Part shown: piece after piece, positions 16,112-24,311 of the stretch | Layout of the letters: each line of letters starts with the position of its first letter | How positions within the stretch are numbered: the stretch's first letter is position 1 | From: an uncultured Eubacteriales bacterium | GTDB taxonomy: Bacteria > Bacillota > Clostridia > Christensenellales > CAG-138 | DNA: 64,000 nt | Direction: 5' to 3' | Assembly: GCA_902765005.1 (NCBI GenBank) | Contig: CACWYB010000004.1 | Location: forward strand, 1 to 64,000 | The notes under the pieces: model-generated | What the model saw: only the letters and a program-made list of their open reading frames with translations | What the model was told of the DNA's origin: nothing | The model's database searches: none | Position numbers and translations under genes: made by a program

Positions 16112-16963
16112 CTACAGGTTCAGCAGCACCAGCGCCAGCAGGATGCACCCCAGCCCCCACAGCTGCCGCCGGTCCAGCTTCTCCCCGAAGAGCAGGGCCC
16201 CCAGGACCGTTACCGTCAGGATGGTGCCCACGCTGAAGGCCGGGAACACCACCACCGCCTGGAGCCGGGCCAGGGCTTTGAGCAGCAGGAAAGAGGAGAA
16301 GTAGTTGGGCACCCCCACCGCCGCGCCGCGCAGCAGATCCTTCAGAGTGAGCCCCTGGCCCGTTTTGCGCTTCTCCAGCAGGATCAGCGCCCCGGCCAGG
16401 ATCGCCGCCACCGCGAACACATACAGAAAGTAGAGGGCGTCCTCCGACCGGGGGCCCAGCCGCTCGAAGACCTTGGCCATGCCGTCGCTGGCGCCGACGA
16501 AGAACAAGGTCAGCAGGGGCAGCGCCAGGGCGGGGGCGGAGGAGGCGGGGGTCGTTTCCCGGCGGTTGTTCAAAATGAGGATGGCCCCCAGGGCAAGGCC
16601 GATGCCCGCAAGCTGCAGAAGGCCCGGCCGCTCATGAAACCAAACCGTGCTGATGAGAAGAGGCACCAGCAGGCCCAGCTTAGAAAAGGCTGCCGTCAGG
16701 GCTGCCCCGCTGCGCTTCACACTGCTCTGCATGCACACCAGGCCCCCCACGAACAGAAAGCCTCCCAGCCCGCCGCAGAGCAGGGTGACGGGGCTGCCGC
16801 GGAGCACCAGGCGCCGGTCCGAAAGGAAGAAGAAGGCCAGGCCGAAGCACACAAGATAGTTGCCCAGCAGCAGCGCGAACCGGTTGCCCTGCCGGTGGGA
16901 GAACAGCCGCAGCAGCAGTGTCACGGCGGCACTGGACAGGATCGACAGCAGCAGGTATCCCAT
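16112..16963 (-). CDS. EamA/DMT-family transporter
   Basis: This 283-residue protein has about ten hydrophobic segments arranged as two similar halves, typical of the drug/metabolite transporter superfamily. The first half has SSVKRSGAALTAAFSKLG; the second half has LARLQAVVVFPAFSVGTILTV ahead of the last helices, in the conserved EamA position. These proteins export metabolites, amino acids or drugs; the substrate cannot be told. AAAGGAGG precedes the ATG at 16963. It is transcribed divergently from the hybrid histidine kinase and converges on the XRE/TPR gene. Confidence 0.85.
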   Translation of the reverse strand: MGYLLLSILSSAAVTLLLRLFSHRQGNRFALLLGNYLVCFGLAFFFLSDRRLVLRGSPVTLLCGGLGGFLFVGGLVCMQSSVKRSGAALTAAFSKLGLLVPLLISTVWFHERPGLLQLAGIGLALGAILILNNRRETTPASSAPALALPLLTLFFVGASDGMAKVFERLGPRSEDALYFLYVFAVAAILAGALILLEKRKTGQGLTLKDLLRGAAVGVPNYFSSFLLLKALARLQAVVVFPAFSVGTILTVTVLGALLFGEKLDRRQLWGLGCILLALVLLNL

Positions 16964-16993
16964 GGGTGCGCCTCCTTTCGCAGATTTTTAATC

Positions 16994-17021
16994 ATCATAT
17001 CACACCTGCCCGGAAAAACAA
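16994..17021 (-). promoter_or_regulatory. Promoter of the EamA transporter gene
   Basis: On the minus strand TTGTTT (17016-17021), 16 bases, TATGAT (16994-16999). Confidence 0.55.
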
Positions 17022-17043
17022 CCGGCCCGGCTGCTTTTGTGAA

Positions 17044-17072
17044 TTGAAATGGGGCAATGGGTGTGCTATACT
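17044..17072 (+). promoter_or_regulatory. Promoter of the histidine kinase operon
   Basis: TTGAAA (17044-17049), 17-base spacer ending TGTGC, TATACT (17067-17072). The TG one base before the -10 makes this an extended -10 promoter. Confidence 0.75.
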
Positions 17073-17122
17073 TAATTTGTATAAATTTGCACCCGGCCAT
17101 CGGGCATAAGGAGCGTCAGATC

Positions 17123-18835
17123 ATGTCAAGGGAATATGCCGTCGTCAACAAAATCACCGGGGAGATCGTCAGCCGGTCCGCCGGATTCGATGAGGCTGCC
17201 GTTTCGGAGCGGATGGAGCTGAGCGAGGGCAGGGAGCTGCTTCTATGCGGGGAAAACGAGCTCAGCCGGGTCAATCTGGAGCTGTTGGAAAAGCTGCAGG
17301 AGGCCCAGGAGGCCAACCGGGCCAAGGAGGTCTTTCTCAGCAACATGTCCCATGACATCCGCACTCCCATGAACGCCATCGTGGGCATGACGGCGCTGGC
17401 CAAAAAGCACATCGACGAGAAGGCCCGAGTGGCCGACGCCCTCAACAAGATCGAGGTGGCCAGCGCCCATCTGCTGAGCCTCATCAACGACGTACTGGAT
17501 ATGTCCCGGATCAACGCCGGCAAGATGAACCTTTCCAACGAACTCTTCTCCCTCTCCGACCTGCTTCACGACACCCTGACGCTGATCCGCCCGCAGATGG
17601 AGCAGAAGAACCACGACTTTCAGTTCCTCATCGGGGATATCCATGTGGAAAATCTGTTCGGCGATCCTTTGCGCCTGCGCCAAATCATCGTGAACATTTT
17701 GAACAACGCCGTAAAATATACGGAGCAGGGCGGCAAGATCAGCTTTCAGGTCTATGAGGAAGCCCCCACGGACACCTGCCCCCTCGTCTTTGTCTGCCAG
17801 GATAACGGCATCGGCATGTCTGCCTCCTTCCTCCAGCGGATCTTCGACCCCTTTGAGCGGGTCAGCTCCTCCACCATCTCCAAGGTGGAGGGCACGGGCC
17901 TGGGCATGAGCATCGTGAAGAAGCTCATCGAGGCCATGCACGGGGAGATCTTCGTGGAGAGCGAGCTGGGGAAGGGCACCAAGGTGACGATCCGGGTGCC
18001 CCTCAAGTATGAGACCATCAAGGTGGAAACGGCGGCGCTGGCGGGCAAGCGGCTGCTGATCATCGAGGGAGACGAGACCATGCAGGCGGTCTACCACCGG
18101 TATCTGGACGATTTCGACGTGAGCTTCAAGCTGGTCGCCTCCGCATCCGAAGCCATCGCCGCCCTGACGGACGCGGACTTCCGCTCCGAGAGCTTCCATG
18201 GGGTCATCATCGGCAGCAGGATGGAGCACACCGGCAACGTTTTCGACCTGGGGGGATACCTTTCCAAGTCCTTCCCCCAGCTTACCTTGGTGCTCGTCAG
18301 CGAGGACAATTGGGACGACATTGAATATAGGGCCAACCGCAACGGCATCCACCACTTCATTCCCCTGCCCGTGTTCCGCAAGTCCCTGCTCAACGGCCTC
18401 AATCAGGCCTTCCTTTCCGCCGGGGAGCAGGAGGGGGCTTCCGGAACGCCGGATCTGGCGGGCAAGCGCATCCTGCTGGTGGAGGACAACTTCATCAACC
18501 GGGAGATCGCCTATGAGTTGCTGGGCAGCACCAACGCCCAGGTGGACACCGCGGAGAACGGGGCAGAGGCCCTGGAAAAATTTGCCAAGGGGCCGGAGGG
18601 GCAGTATGATCTCATCCTGATGGACATCCAAATGCCCGTTATGGACGGCTATACCGCCGTGCGCCATATCCGGGCCCTGGACAGAGAGGACGCCAAAAGG
18701 GTGAAGATCTACGCCATGACCGCCAACGCCTTCGCCGAGGATATCCAGAAGGCCCGGGACGCGGGCATGGACGGGCACATCGCCAAGCCCATCGACATCC
18801 AGCTCCTCATGCAGGTGCTGCGGCAGTTCCAGTGA
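17123..18835 (+). CDS. Cytoplasmic hybrid histidine kinase with a degenerate and an intact receiver domain
   Basis: This 570-residue protein has a short N-terminal region without membrane helices and a coiled stretch. A HisKA domain with NMSHDIRTPMN (phospho-accepting His about 77) and a HATPase_c domain (INILNNAVKYT-like N box, DNGIGM, GTGLGMSIVKK) follow. Then come a receiver-like domain lacking the phosphoacceptor aspartate (GKRLLIIEGDE start, about 325-445) and a complete C-terminal receiver (ILLVEDN, DLILMDIQMPVMDG with Asp about 501, KPID). It should sense a cytosolic cue through an unidentified partner. AAGGAG precedes the ATG. The next gene begins ten bases later, so a shared signalling pathway is likely. 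Confidence 0.9.
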   Translation: MSREYAVVNKITGEIVSRSAGFDEAAVSERMELSEGRELLLCGENELSRVNLELLEKLQEAQEANRAKEVFLSNMSHDIRTPMNAIVGMTALAKKHIDEKARVADALNKIEVASAHLLSLINDVLDMSRINAGKMNLSNELFSLSDLLHDTLTLIRPQMEQKNHDFQFLIGDIHVENLFGDPLRLRQIIVNILNNAVKYTEQGGKISFQVYEEAPTDTCPLVFVCQDNGIGMSASFLQRIFDPFERVSSSTISKVEGTGLGMSIVKKLIEAMHGEIFVESELGKGTKVTIRVPLKYETIKVETAALAGKRLLIIEGDETMQAVYHRYLDDFDVSFKLVASASEAIAALTDADFRSESFHGVIIGSRMEHTGNVFDLGGYLSKSFPQLTLVLVSEDNWDDIEYRANRNGIHHFIPLPVFRKSLLNGLNQAFLSAGEQEGASGTPDLAGKRILLVEDNFINREIAYELLGSTNAQVDTAENGAEALEKFAKGPEGQYDLILMDIQMPVMDGYTAVRHIRALDREDAKRVKIYAMTANAFAEDIQKARDAGMDGHIAKPIDIQLLMQVLRQFQ

Positions 18836-18845
18836 GGAAAGACAC

Positions 18846-20648
18846 ATGCGGCCATATCAGACCAAGTATATAGAGAATGCCCGGGAGATCCTGAAGCTGG
18901 ACGACTTCTTCGTGGTACCGGTGGTCGTCTACGAGCCCTGGTATGAGGAGCAAGTCCACCGCGCCCAGCGGATGCGGGATCTGAAGCGGGAGAACATGGC
19001 CCTTTTGAGCGAGAACCTGTTCCCGGAGCTGGAGGAGCTGCATGCCGCCTCCCCCGACCAGATTCGGGACCTGGAGGCCTTTGCCGACGTGCTCATGGAT
19101 TGGTCCGCCAACCTGGACCCGGGGGTGTACGTGGTGATTCACGACGCCCTGCTGAGCCTGTATCGGTTCAAGAAGGATCGGAACAACATCATCAAGGAGC
19201 TCTACAAGCTGGGCATGGGGCTCTACTATCTAAACCGGTCCCTGAACGGCATCGAAAAGCGGTGGACCGCCCCCTTCCGCTTCCGCAACGAGATGGTCTT
19301 CACGGAGGCCGGTTCCTATCTGAAGTTTTTTGAGCAGATCGAGGATAAGGACACCCGGGGCTATATTATCCGGGCGCTGGCCAACATCGCCATCTGCGCC
19401 CAGGATCACAAGCGCCGCATCGCCGTTTCCCAGCAGGTGCTCAACATCGTTCGGGACGACTACTACAGGCAGCTGCAGCCGGATCTGCCATGGGATGTGT
19501 TTTTGCGCCGGACCAACCAGCAGATGAGCGCCAACCGGGACACCCTGTCCCGCGGGAATTTGACCACCCAGGAGCTGGCGGCGGTGCTGGAATCCTGCTA
19601 CGAGGTGTTTAAACCCGAGGCGGACAATCCGGACCCCAACATCCGCTGGCTTTGGCCCTATTATGAGATGGAGTATTCCTGCGGGTTCGTGGACCTGCAG
19701 ACCACCATGGAGCGGCTGGAGCGGCTCATCGACCAGTCCTCGGAGGATCGGTACGACACCTCCAGCATGTACGGCTCCGTGCAGCTGTCCGTCTACTACG
19801 GCCTCCTCATGCGGCGGGACGAGAGCCTTCAGACCAAGCTTCGGTACACCAAGTTTTTGACCCATGCCTACGCCAAGATGATGCGGGTGCTGCTCAGCTG
19901 TCCCGTGGACAAGATAGACAACTACACCCATTATCTTATCTGCTACGTGCTCACGGACTACCTGGAGATCGACGGGGTGGAACCCTTCGCCCAAATCGTG
20001 CCCAAGCTCATGCGCCGGTTCTCCGGCAGCATGTATGTGCGCTCCGCCCAGGCGGCGGATTTGATGGCCCTGCTCACGGGGGTCATCTTCGACAGCGACC
20101 CCGCCTTCTTCGACGACATCCCCCTGCTGCGGGAGGCGAACCCGGAGGGCAAGCGGGCCGCCGTGACGGATTTCGGGGCCAAATGCGGCCTCTTCCACGA
20201 TCTGGGCCTGTTCAAGATGAACCTGCTGCGGATCATGCGCACCCGGGACCTCTTCGAGCGGGAGGACCAGATGGCCCGGCTCCACACCGTGGCCGCCCGG
20301 GACGATCTGAGGCGCTGCCCCTCCACGGCCCCCTACGCGGACGTGGTCTACGGCCACCACAGCTGGTACAGCGGCGCCGGCGGCTACCCGGAGGACTATG
20401 TGCGCAACGACAACCCCTGCCGTCAGATGACGGACGTGCTCTCCGTGGTGGCGTATCTGCTGGATCACTTTCAGGGGGACCCGGAGGAGGTGCTGAACCA
20501 GGTCCGCACCCTGGCCCGCAAGCGGTTTTCCCCACTGGTCACCGCCTATCTGGAGGAGGAGGCGGTGCAGCAGGGCGTGTCCCGCATCCTGACAAACGAG
20601 GAACCCTACTATCGCCGCCTGTACGACGGGCTGACAGATCGGATATAA
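18846..20648 (+). CDS. Divergent HD-GYP-like protein, probable output partner of the kinase
   Basis: This 600-residue protein has an unrecognised helical N-terminal region (1 to about 390) and a C-terminal domain that matches the HD-GYP layout. It has FHDLG (about 449-453) for HDxGK, a following LHT histidine, and GHHSWYSGAGGYP (about 502-514) for HHExxDGxGYP. The leading His of the family appears to be lost, and the Lys after HDLG is Leu, so catalysis is uncertain. HD-GYP proteins usually degrade cyclic di-GMP. The gene sits ten bases after a hybrid histidine kinase, with GAGGAAAG before the ATG. It could be a cyclic-dinucleotide phosphodiesterase or a degenerate sensor. Confidence 0.65.
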   Translation: MRPYQTKYIENAREILKLDDFFVVPVVVYEPWYEEQVHRAQRMRDLKRENMALLSENLFPELEELHAASPDQIRDLEAFADVLMDWSANLDPGVYVVIHDALLSLYRFKKDRNNIIKELYKLGMGLYYLNRSLNGIEKRWTAPFRFRNEMVFTEAGSYLKFFEQIEDKDTRGYIIRALANIAICAQDHKRRIAVSQQVLNIVRDDYYRQLQPDLPWDVFLRRTNQQMSANRDTLSRGNLTTQELAAVLESCYEVFKPEADNPDPNIRWLWPYYEMEYSCGFVDLQTTMERLERLIDQSSEDRYDTSSMYGSVQLSVYYGLLMRRDESLQTKLRYTKFLTHAYAKMMRVLLSCPVDKIDNYTHYLICYVLTDYLEIDGVEPFAQIVPKLMRRFSGSMYVRSAQAADLMALLTGVIFDSDPAFFDDIPLLREANPEGKRAAVTDFGAKCGLFHDLGLFKMNLLRIMRTRDLFEREDQMARLHTVAARDDLRRCPSTAPYADVVYGHHSWYSGAGGYPEDYVRNDNPCRQMTDVLSVVAYLLDHFQGDPEEVLNQVRTLARKRFSPLVTAYLEEEAVQQGVSRILTNEEPYYRRLYDGLTDRI

Positions 20649-20670
20649 TATATAATAAGTAAGAAACTCT

Positions 20671-21891
20671 ATGAACTTCAAGACCATCGCCGTTGCTATT
20701 CTTTGCGTCGTGTACCTGTACGGGCTGTTTTTGGACATCATCCGCTACGGCTCTGTGAGGAACCCCATCCCCCAAAACGTGGCGGACGTGTATGACCGGG
20801 AGACCTATCTGAAGTGGAAGGCCTACCACGGGGAGAACACTCGCCTGGGCATCTTCTCCGCCGGGGCCGCCTTTCTGGTGGACCTTACCCTCATCCTCAC
20901 CGACGCCTACGCTTCCTTCGCGGGCCTCTTCCCCCAGGGCGATTTTTGGCAGCTGTTCGCGGTGATGCTCCTGTCCGCCCTGGCCGGCCTCCTTTTGATC
21001 CCCTTCTCCTACTACGGCACCATGCACATCGAGGAGAAATACGGCTTCAACCGCTCCAGCAAAAAGACCTTCTGGGGGGACCAGGTGAAGCAGTTCATCA
21101 TCAACCTTCTGCTCATGGTGGGCATGGCCGCCCTGCTCATGCTGGTCCACAAGGCCCTGGGCGACTGGCTCATTCTGGCCTTCGCCATTTTGATGACGGT
21201 GATCGTCCTGTTCATCACTTTCCTGTATCCCTTCTTCAGCCGCATCTTCAACAAGTTCACCCCGCTGCCGGAAGGGGAGCTCAAGAGCGGGATCACGGCC
21301 CTGCTGGAGAAGAACGGCTACCAGGTCCGCGCCATCCAGGTAATGGACGCCTCCCGGCGCACCACCAAATCCAACGCCTATTTCACGGGCTTCGGCAAGA
21401 TGAAGACCATCGTCCTCTACGACACCCTAATCAACGCCATGACCACCGATGAGATCCTGGCGGTCTTTGCCCATGAGATGGGTCACGGCCTCCACAAGGA
21501 CACCCTGAAGAACCAGGTCCTCACCTTCCTGCAGATGGCTATCCTGGGCGTGCTGGCCTGGACCACCCTCCGTAATCCCGCCATTTTCCGGGCTTTCGGC
21601 TTCGAGAGCGTGAACTACGGGTTCGCCATCTTGCTCATCATGAGCGTTGAGTTTGCCCTGATTTCGCCTCTGCTCGGCCTGTTCGTCAGCTGGCATTCCC
21701 GTCGGGCGGAGTATCGGGCGGACGCCCAGGCCGCCAAGGAGGGCTATGCCGACGCCCTCATCAGCGCCCTGAAGAAGCTGGCGCGGGAAAACTACAGCGA
21801 CCTGGCGCCTTCGCCCCTGCTGGTGAAGCTGGAATACTCCCATCCCACTTTGAGCCAGCGGATCGAAGCCATCGAGAAGCGCGCCGCCTGA
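20671..21891 (+). CDS. M48-family integral membrane zinc metalloprotease (Ste24/HtpX clan)
   Basis: This 406-residue protein has several membrane helices and the zinc motif HEMGH with a downstream glutamate in EYRADAQAA, both essential for M48 peptidases. Its length and the N-terminal region with IEEKYGFNRSS place it nearer the Ste24/CAAX protease 1 branch than the shorter HtpX branch. Bacterial relatives take part in quality control of membrane proteins. It follows the HD-GYP-like gene by 22 bases and may be co-transcribed, although its ribosome binding site (TAAGTAAGAAACTCT) is weak. Confidence 0.88.
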   Translation: MNFKTIAVAILCVVYLYGLFLDIIRYGSVRNPIPQNVADVYDRETYLKWKAYHGENTRLGIFSAGAAFLVDLTLILTDAYASFAGLFPQGDFWQLFAVMLLSALAGLLLIPFSYYGTMHIEEKYGFNRSSKKTFWGDQVKQFIINLLLMVGMAALLMLVHKALGDWLILAFAILMTVIVLFITFLYPFFSRIFNKFTPLPEGELKSGITALLEKNGYQVRAIQVMDASRRTTKSNAYFTGFGKMKTIVLYDTLINAMTTDEILAVFAHEMGHGLHKDTLKNQVLTFLQMAILGVLAWTTLRNPAIFRAFGFESVNYGFAILLIMSVEFALISPLLGLFVSWHSRRAEYRADAQAAKEGYADALISALKKLARENYSDLAPSPLLVKLEYSHPTLSQRIEAIEKRAA

Positions 21892-22038
21892 CACAAACCG
21901 ACAGCAGCCTTCCCCCCGCGCATAGGTACGTATGCTTTTGCAGGACGAAGAGCGCCGACAGCGGAAAAAATGTTTCGGAAACGGCTTTGTTTCAACGAAA
22001 AAAGAACAATAATTCCGGTCCCATACCCCCGTTGAGTC

Positions 22039-22067
22039 TTGACAAACAGAGGGCTTGTTTGTATAAT
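22039..22067 (+). promoter_or_regulatory. Consensus promoter of peptide ABC operon 1
   Basis: TTGACA (22039-22044), 17 bases, TATAAT (22062-22067): a perfect sigma-A consensus about 60 bases before the binding-protein start. Confidence 0.92.
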
Positions 22068-22073
22068 TAGTCT

Positions 22074-22106
22074 CTGTACAAGGGAAAATTATAAGTTTCT
22101 GTACAA
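22074..22106 (+). promoter_or_regulatory. Paired CTGTACAA sites in the operon 1 leader
   Basis: CTGTACAA occurs at 22074-22081 and again at 22099-22106, 25 bases apart, directly over and downstream of the expected transcription start. This is a possible repressor operator; the regulator is unknown. Confidence 0.35.
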
Positions 22107-22128
22107 ATCAAAATAGGAGGAACACAAA

Positions 22129-24192
22129 ATGAAGAAACTGGTAGCACTGCTTCTGGCTTTCGTCATGATCTTTGCGGTTGTCGCTTGCTCCAGCAACCCG
22201 GCTGAGCAGCCCGCTGCGACAACGGAAACGAAGACCGAGACTGAGGCAAAGACGGAAACCAAGACCGAGACTCAGACCGAAACCAAGACGGAAGAGCCCG
22301 CGGCCCCTGCCTACGAAGGTCCCGACACCTACAACATGATCGCGAACTTCGATATCACCACCCTGGACTATGTGTATAACAACAAGTCCTCCAACGGCGA
22401 CTACACCTCCAACTTCATCGAGGGCCTGCTCACCCAGGACTCTCACGGCAAGCTCATCGCGGGCATGGCCAAGGAGTGGAGCCACAACGAAGATGGCACC
22501 GAGTGGACGTTCATCATTCGTGACGACGCCGTTTGGTCCACCAACTCCGGTGAAGCGTACGATGCCGTCACCGCCGAAGACTTCGTCACCGGCCTCAAGC
22601 ACGCCGCTGATTCCAAGTCCGAGACCCTGGGCCTGGTCGCTGACCTGATCGTCGGTCTGCGCGCCTACGCCGAGGGCACCGGCGCCTGGGAAGACGTCGG
22701 CATCAAGGCCGATGGCAACAAGCTGGTCTACACCCTCACCGGCCCCTGCGGCTACTTCGATGGCATGACCACCTACTCCATCCTCTGGCCCATCAACGCC
22801 GAGTTCCTGGATACCAAGGGCTCCGATTTCGGCGCCGTCCAGCCCGACTCCATCCTCTACAACGGCTGCTACATCCTCTCCTCCCTGGTTCCTGCCCAGG
22901 AGGTCCGGTTCGACGCCAACCCCAACTACTATGACAAGGACAACGTGTTCGTGCAGCACGTGGTCGTCACCTACTCCGATGGCAAGGATCCCGCTCAGAA
23001 CTTCAACATGTTCGTGAACGGCGAAGTCACCGCCACCGCCGTCAACCAGGCGCTGCCTGAGGTCAAGGCCAAGGCCGACGAACTGTACAAGGACAACCAG
23101 TACAAGTCCATGACCACCGCCACCTCCTACTGGGGCGCCTTCAACTGGGATCGCCGTATGTACAACCTGTACAACGATCCCTCCGTGTCCACCACTTCCA
23201 AGACCACCGATGCTCAGAAGGCTGACACCAAGGCCGCCATTCTGAACGCCAACTTCCGCCGCGCCGTCTACGCCGCCTACTCCGCTCACGCCGTTGAGGC
23301 CGTGACCATGGGCGAAGAGCTGGCCGACGACGTCATCCGTAACACCCTGGTGCCCTACACCTTCGCCACCACCTCTGACGGCCGGGCCATCGGCTCCATC
23401 GTCGAGAAGTACGCCGCTGAGTTGGTTCCCGAATTTGCGGGCATCGACCTGAACGACGGCCAGGATGCCTGGTACAACCCCGAGCTGGCCAAGGTCTTCG
23501 CCGCCAAGGCCAAGGAAGAGCTGGGCGACACCATCTCCGAGTGGCCCGTCCATCTGGACGTCCCCGTGTACGCCGCCTCTGAGAATCAGAAGAACATGCA
23601 GCTGGCCATGCAGAAGTCCATCGAGGACGCCATCGGCGAGTATGTGAAGATCGACCTGCAGTTCCTCGAGGGCAACAGCTCCGTGTACTACTCCGCGTTC
23701 TACAACCAGCCCGACGGTGTGTCCAACTCCATCGACCTGGTGTTCGGCGCCGGCTGGGGTCCCGACTACGGCGATCCTCTGACCTACCTCCACTGCTTCG
23801 ACATCCATGACGGCGACATGCTCAACTACTCCGGCATCAACTACGAGAGCCAGGGTCAGGACGACGAGCAGAAGGCCGTTCTGAAGGCCCTCGGTCTCGA
23901 GGAGATCCAGGCTGTCGTCGACAAGGCCACCGTGGCCACCGGCGACGAGCGTATCGAGCTCTTTGCCCAGGCCGAGGCCATGCTGCTGACCGGCGGCATC
24001 CTCCGTCCCTACAGCACCCGCGGCGCTTCCCCCACGATCAGCAAGGTGAAGCCCTTCTCCGCCGCCTACGGTCTCTATGGCCAGGCTGCCTACAACCAGG
24101 TGCCCTACTTCAAGTACATGCAGCTCCTCGACGAGCCCGTGCTCGCTGCGGACTACTATGCCGCCAAGGAAGCCTGGCTGGCCGGTGAGTAA
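22129..24192 (+). CDS. oppA: Peptide ABC transporter substrate-binding lipoprotein 1 (family 5)
   Basis: This 687-residue lipoprotein has a signal peptide with lipobox VVACS, then a Glu/Thr/Lys-rich linker (about residues 25-60) and a family 5 extracellular solute-binding domain (SBP_bac_5) to the C-terminus. Recognisable features are IEGLLTQD near the start of the domain and repeated Trp/Tyr-rich lobes. It captures oligopeptides or a related solute for the permease encoded next. AGGAGG lies eight bases before the ATG. Abundant, biased codons and a perfect promoter suggest high expression. The Opp label is a family call; Dpp/App-type substrates are also possible. Confidence 0.88.
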   Translation: MKKLVALLLAFVMIFAVVACSSNPAEQPAATTETKTETEAKTETKTETQTETKTEEPAAPAYEGPDTYNMIANFDITTLDYVYNNKSSNGDYTSNFIEGLLTQDSHGKLIAGMAKEWSHNEDGTEWTFIIRDDAVWSTNSGEAYDAVTAEDFVTGLKHAADSKSETLGLVADLIVGLRAYAEGTGAWEDVGIKADGNKLVYTLTGPCGYFDGMTTYSILWPINAEFLDTKGSDFGAVQPDSILYNGCYILSSLVPAQEVRFDANPNYYDKDNVFVQHVVVTYSDGKDPAQNFNMFVNGEVTATAVNQALPEVKAKADELYKDNQYKSMTTATSYWGAFNWDRRMYNLYNDPSVSTTSKTTDAQKADTKAAILNANFRRAVYAAYSAHAVEAVTMGEELADDVIRNTLVPYTFATTSDGRAIGSIVEKYAAELVPEFAGIDLNDGQDAWYNPELAKVFAAKAKEELGDTISEWPVHLDVPVYAASENQKNMQLAMQKSIEDAIGEYVKIDLQFLEGNSSVYYSAFYNQPDGVSNSIDLVFGAGWGPDYGDPLTYLHCFDIHDGDMLNYSGINYESQGQDDEQKAVLKALGLEEIQAVVDKATVATGDERIELFAQAEAMLLTGGILRPYSTRGASPTISKVKPFSAAYGLYGQAAYNQVPYFKYMQLLDEPVLAADYYAAKEAWLAGE

Positions 24193-24246
24193 GAACAGCT
24201 TGTTCTGATCCAGGCCCCAAGGCCCCTGTAAACTAACTGAACCCTG

Positions 24247-24282
24247 GAGGGAGCCAGACGGAAATCTTTCTCTGGCTCCCTC
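24247..24282 (+). terminator. Hairpin after binding protein 1 (attenuator or mRNA stabiliser)
   Basis: A perfect 12-bp stem (24247-24258 with 24271-24282) contains GGGAGCCAGA and has a 12-base loop but only a weak T tract. Its position between an abundant binding protein and its permease suggests partial termination or protection of the upstream mRNA. Confidence 0.6.
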
Positions 24283-24311
24283 TTATTAAAACAAGAGGAC
24301 GGTACCTGCCT

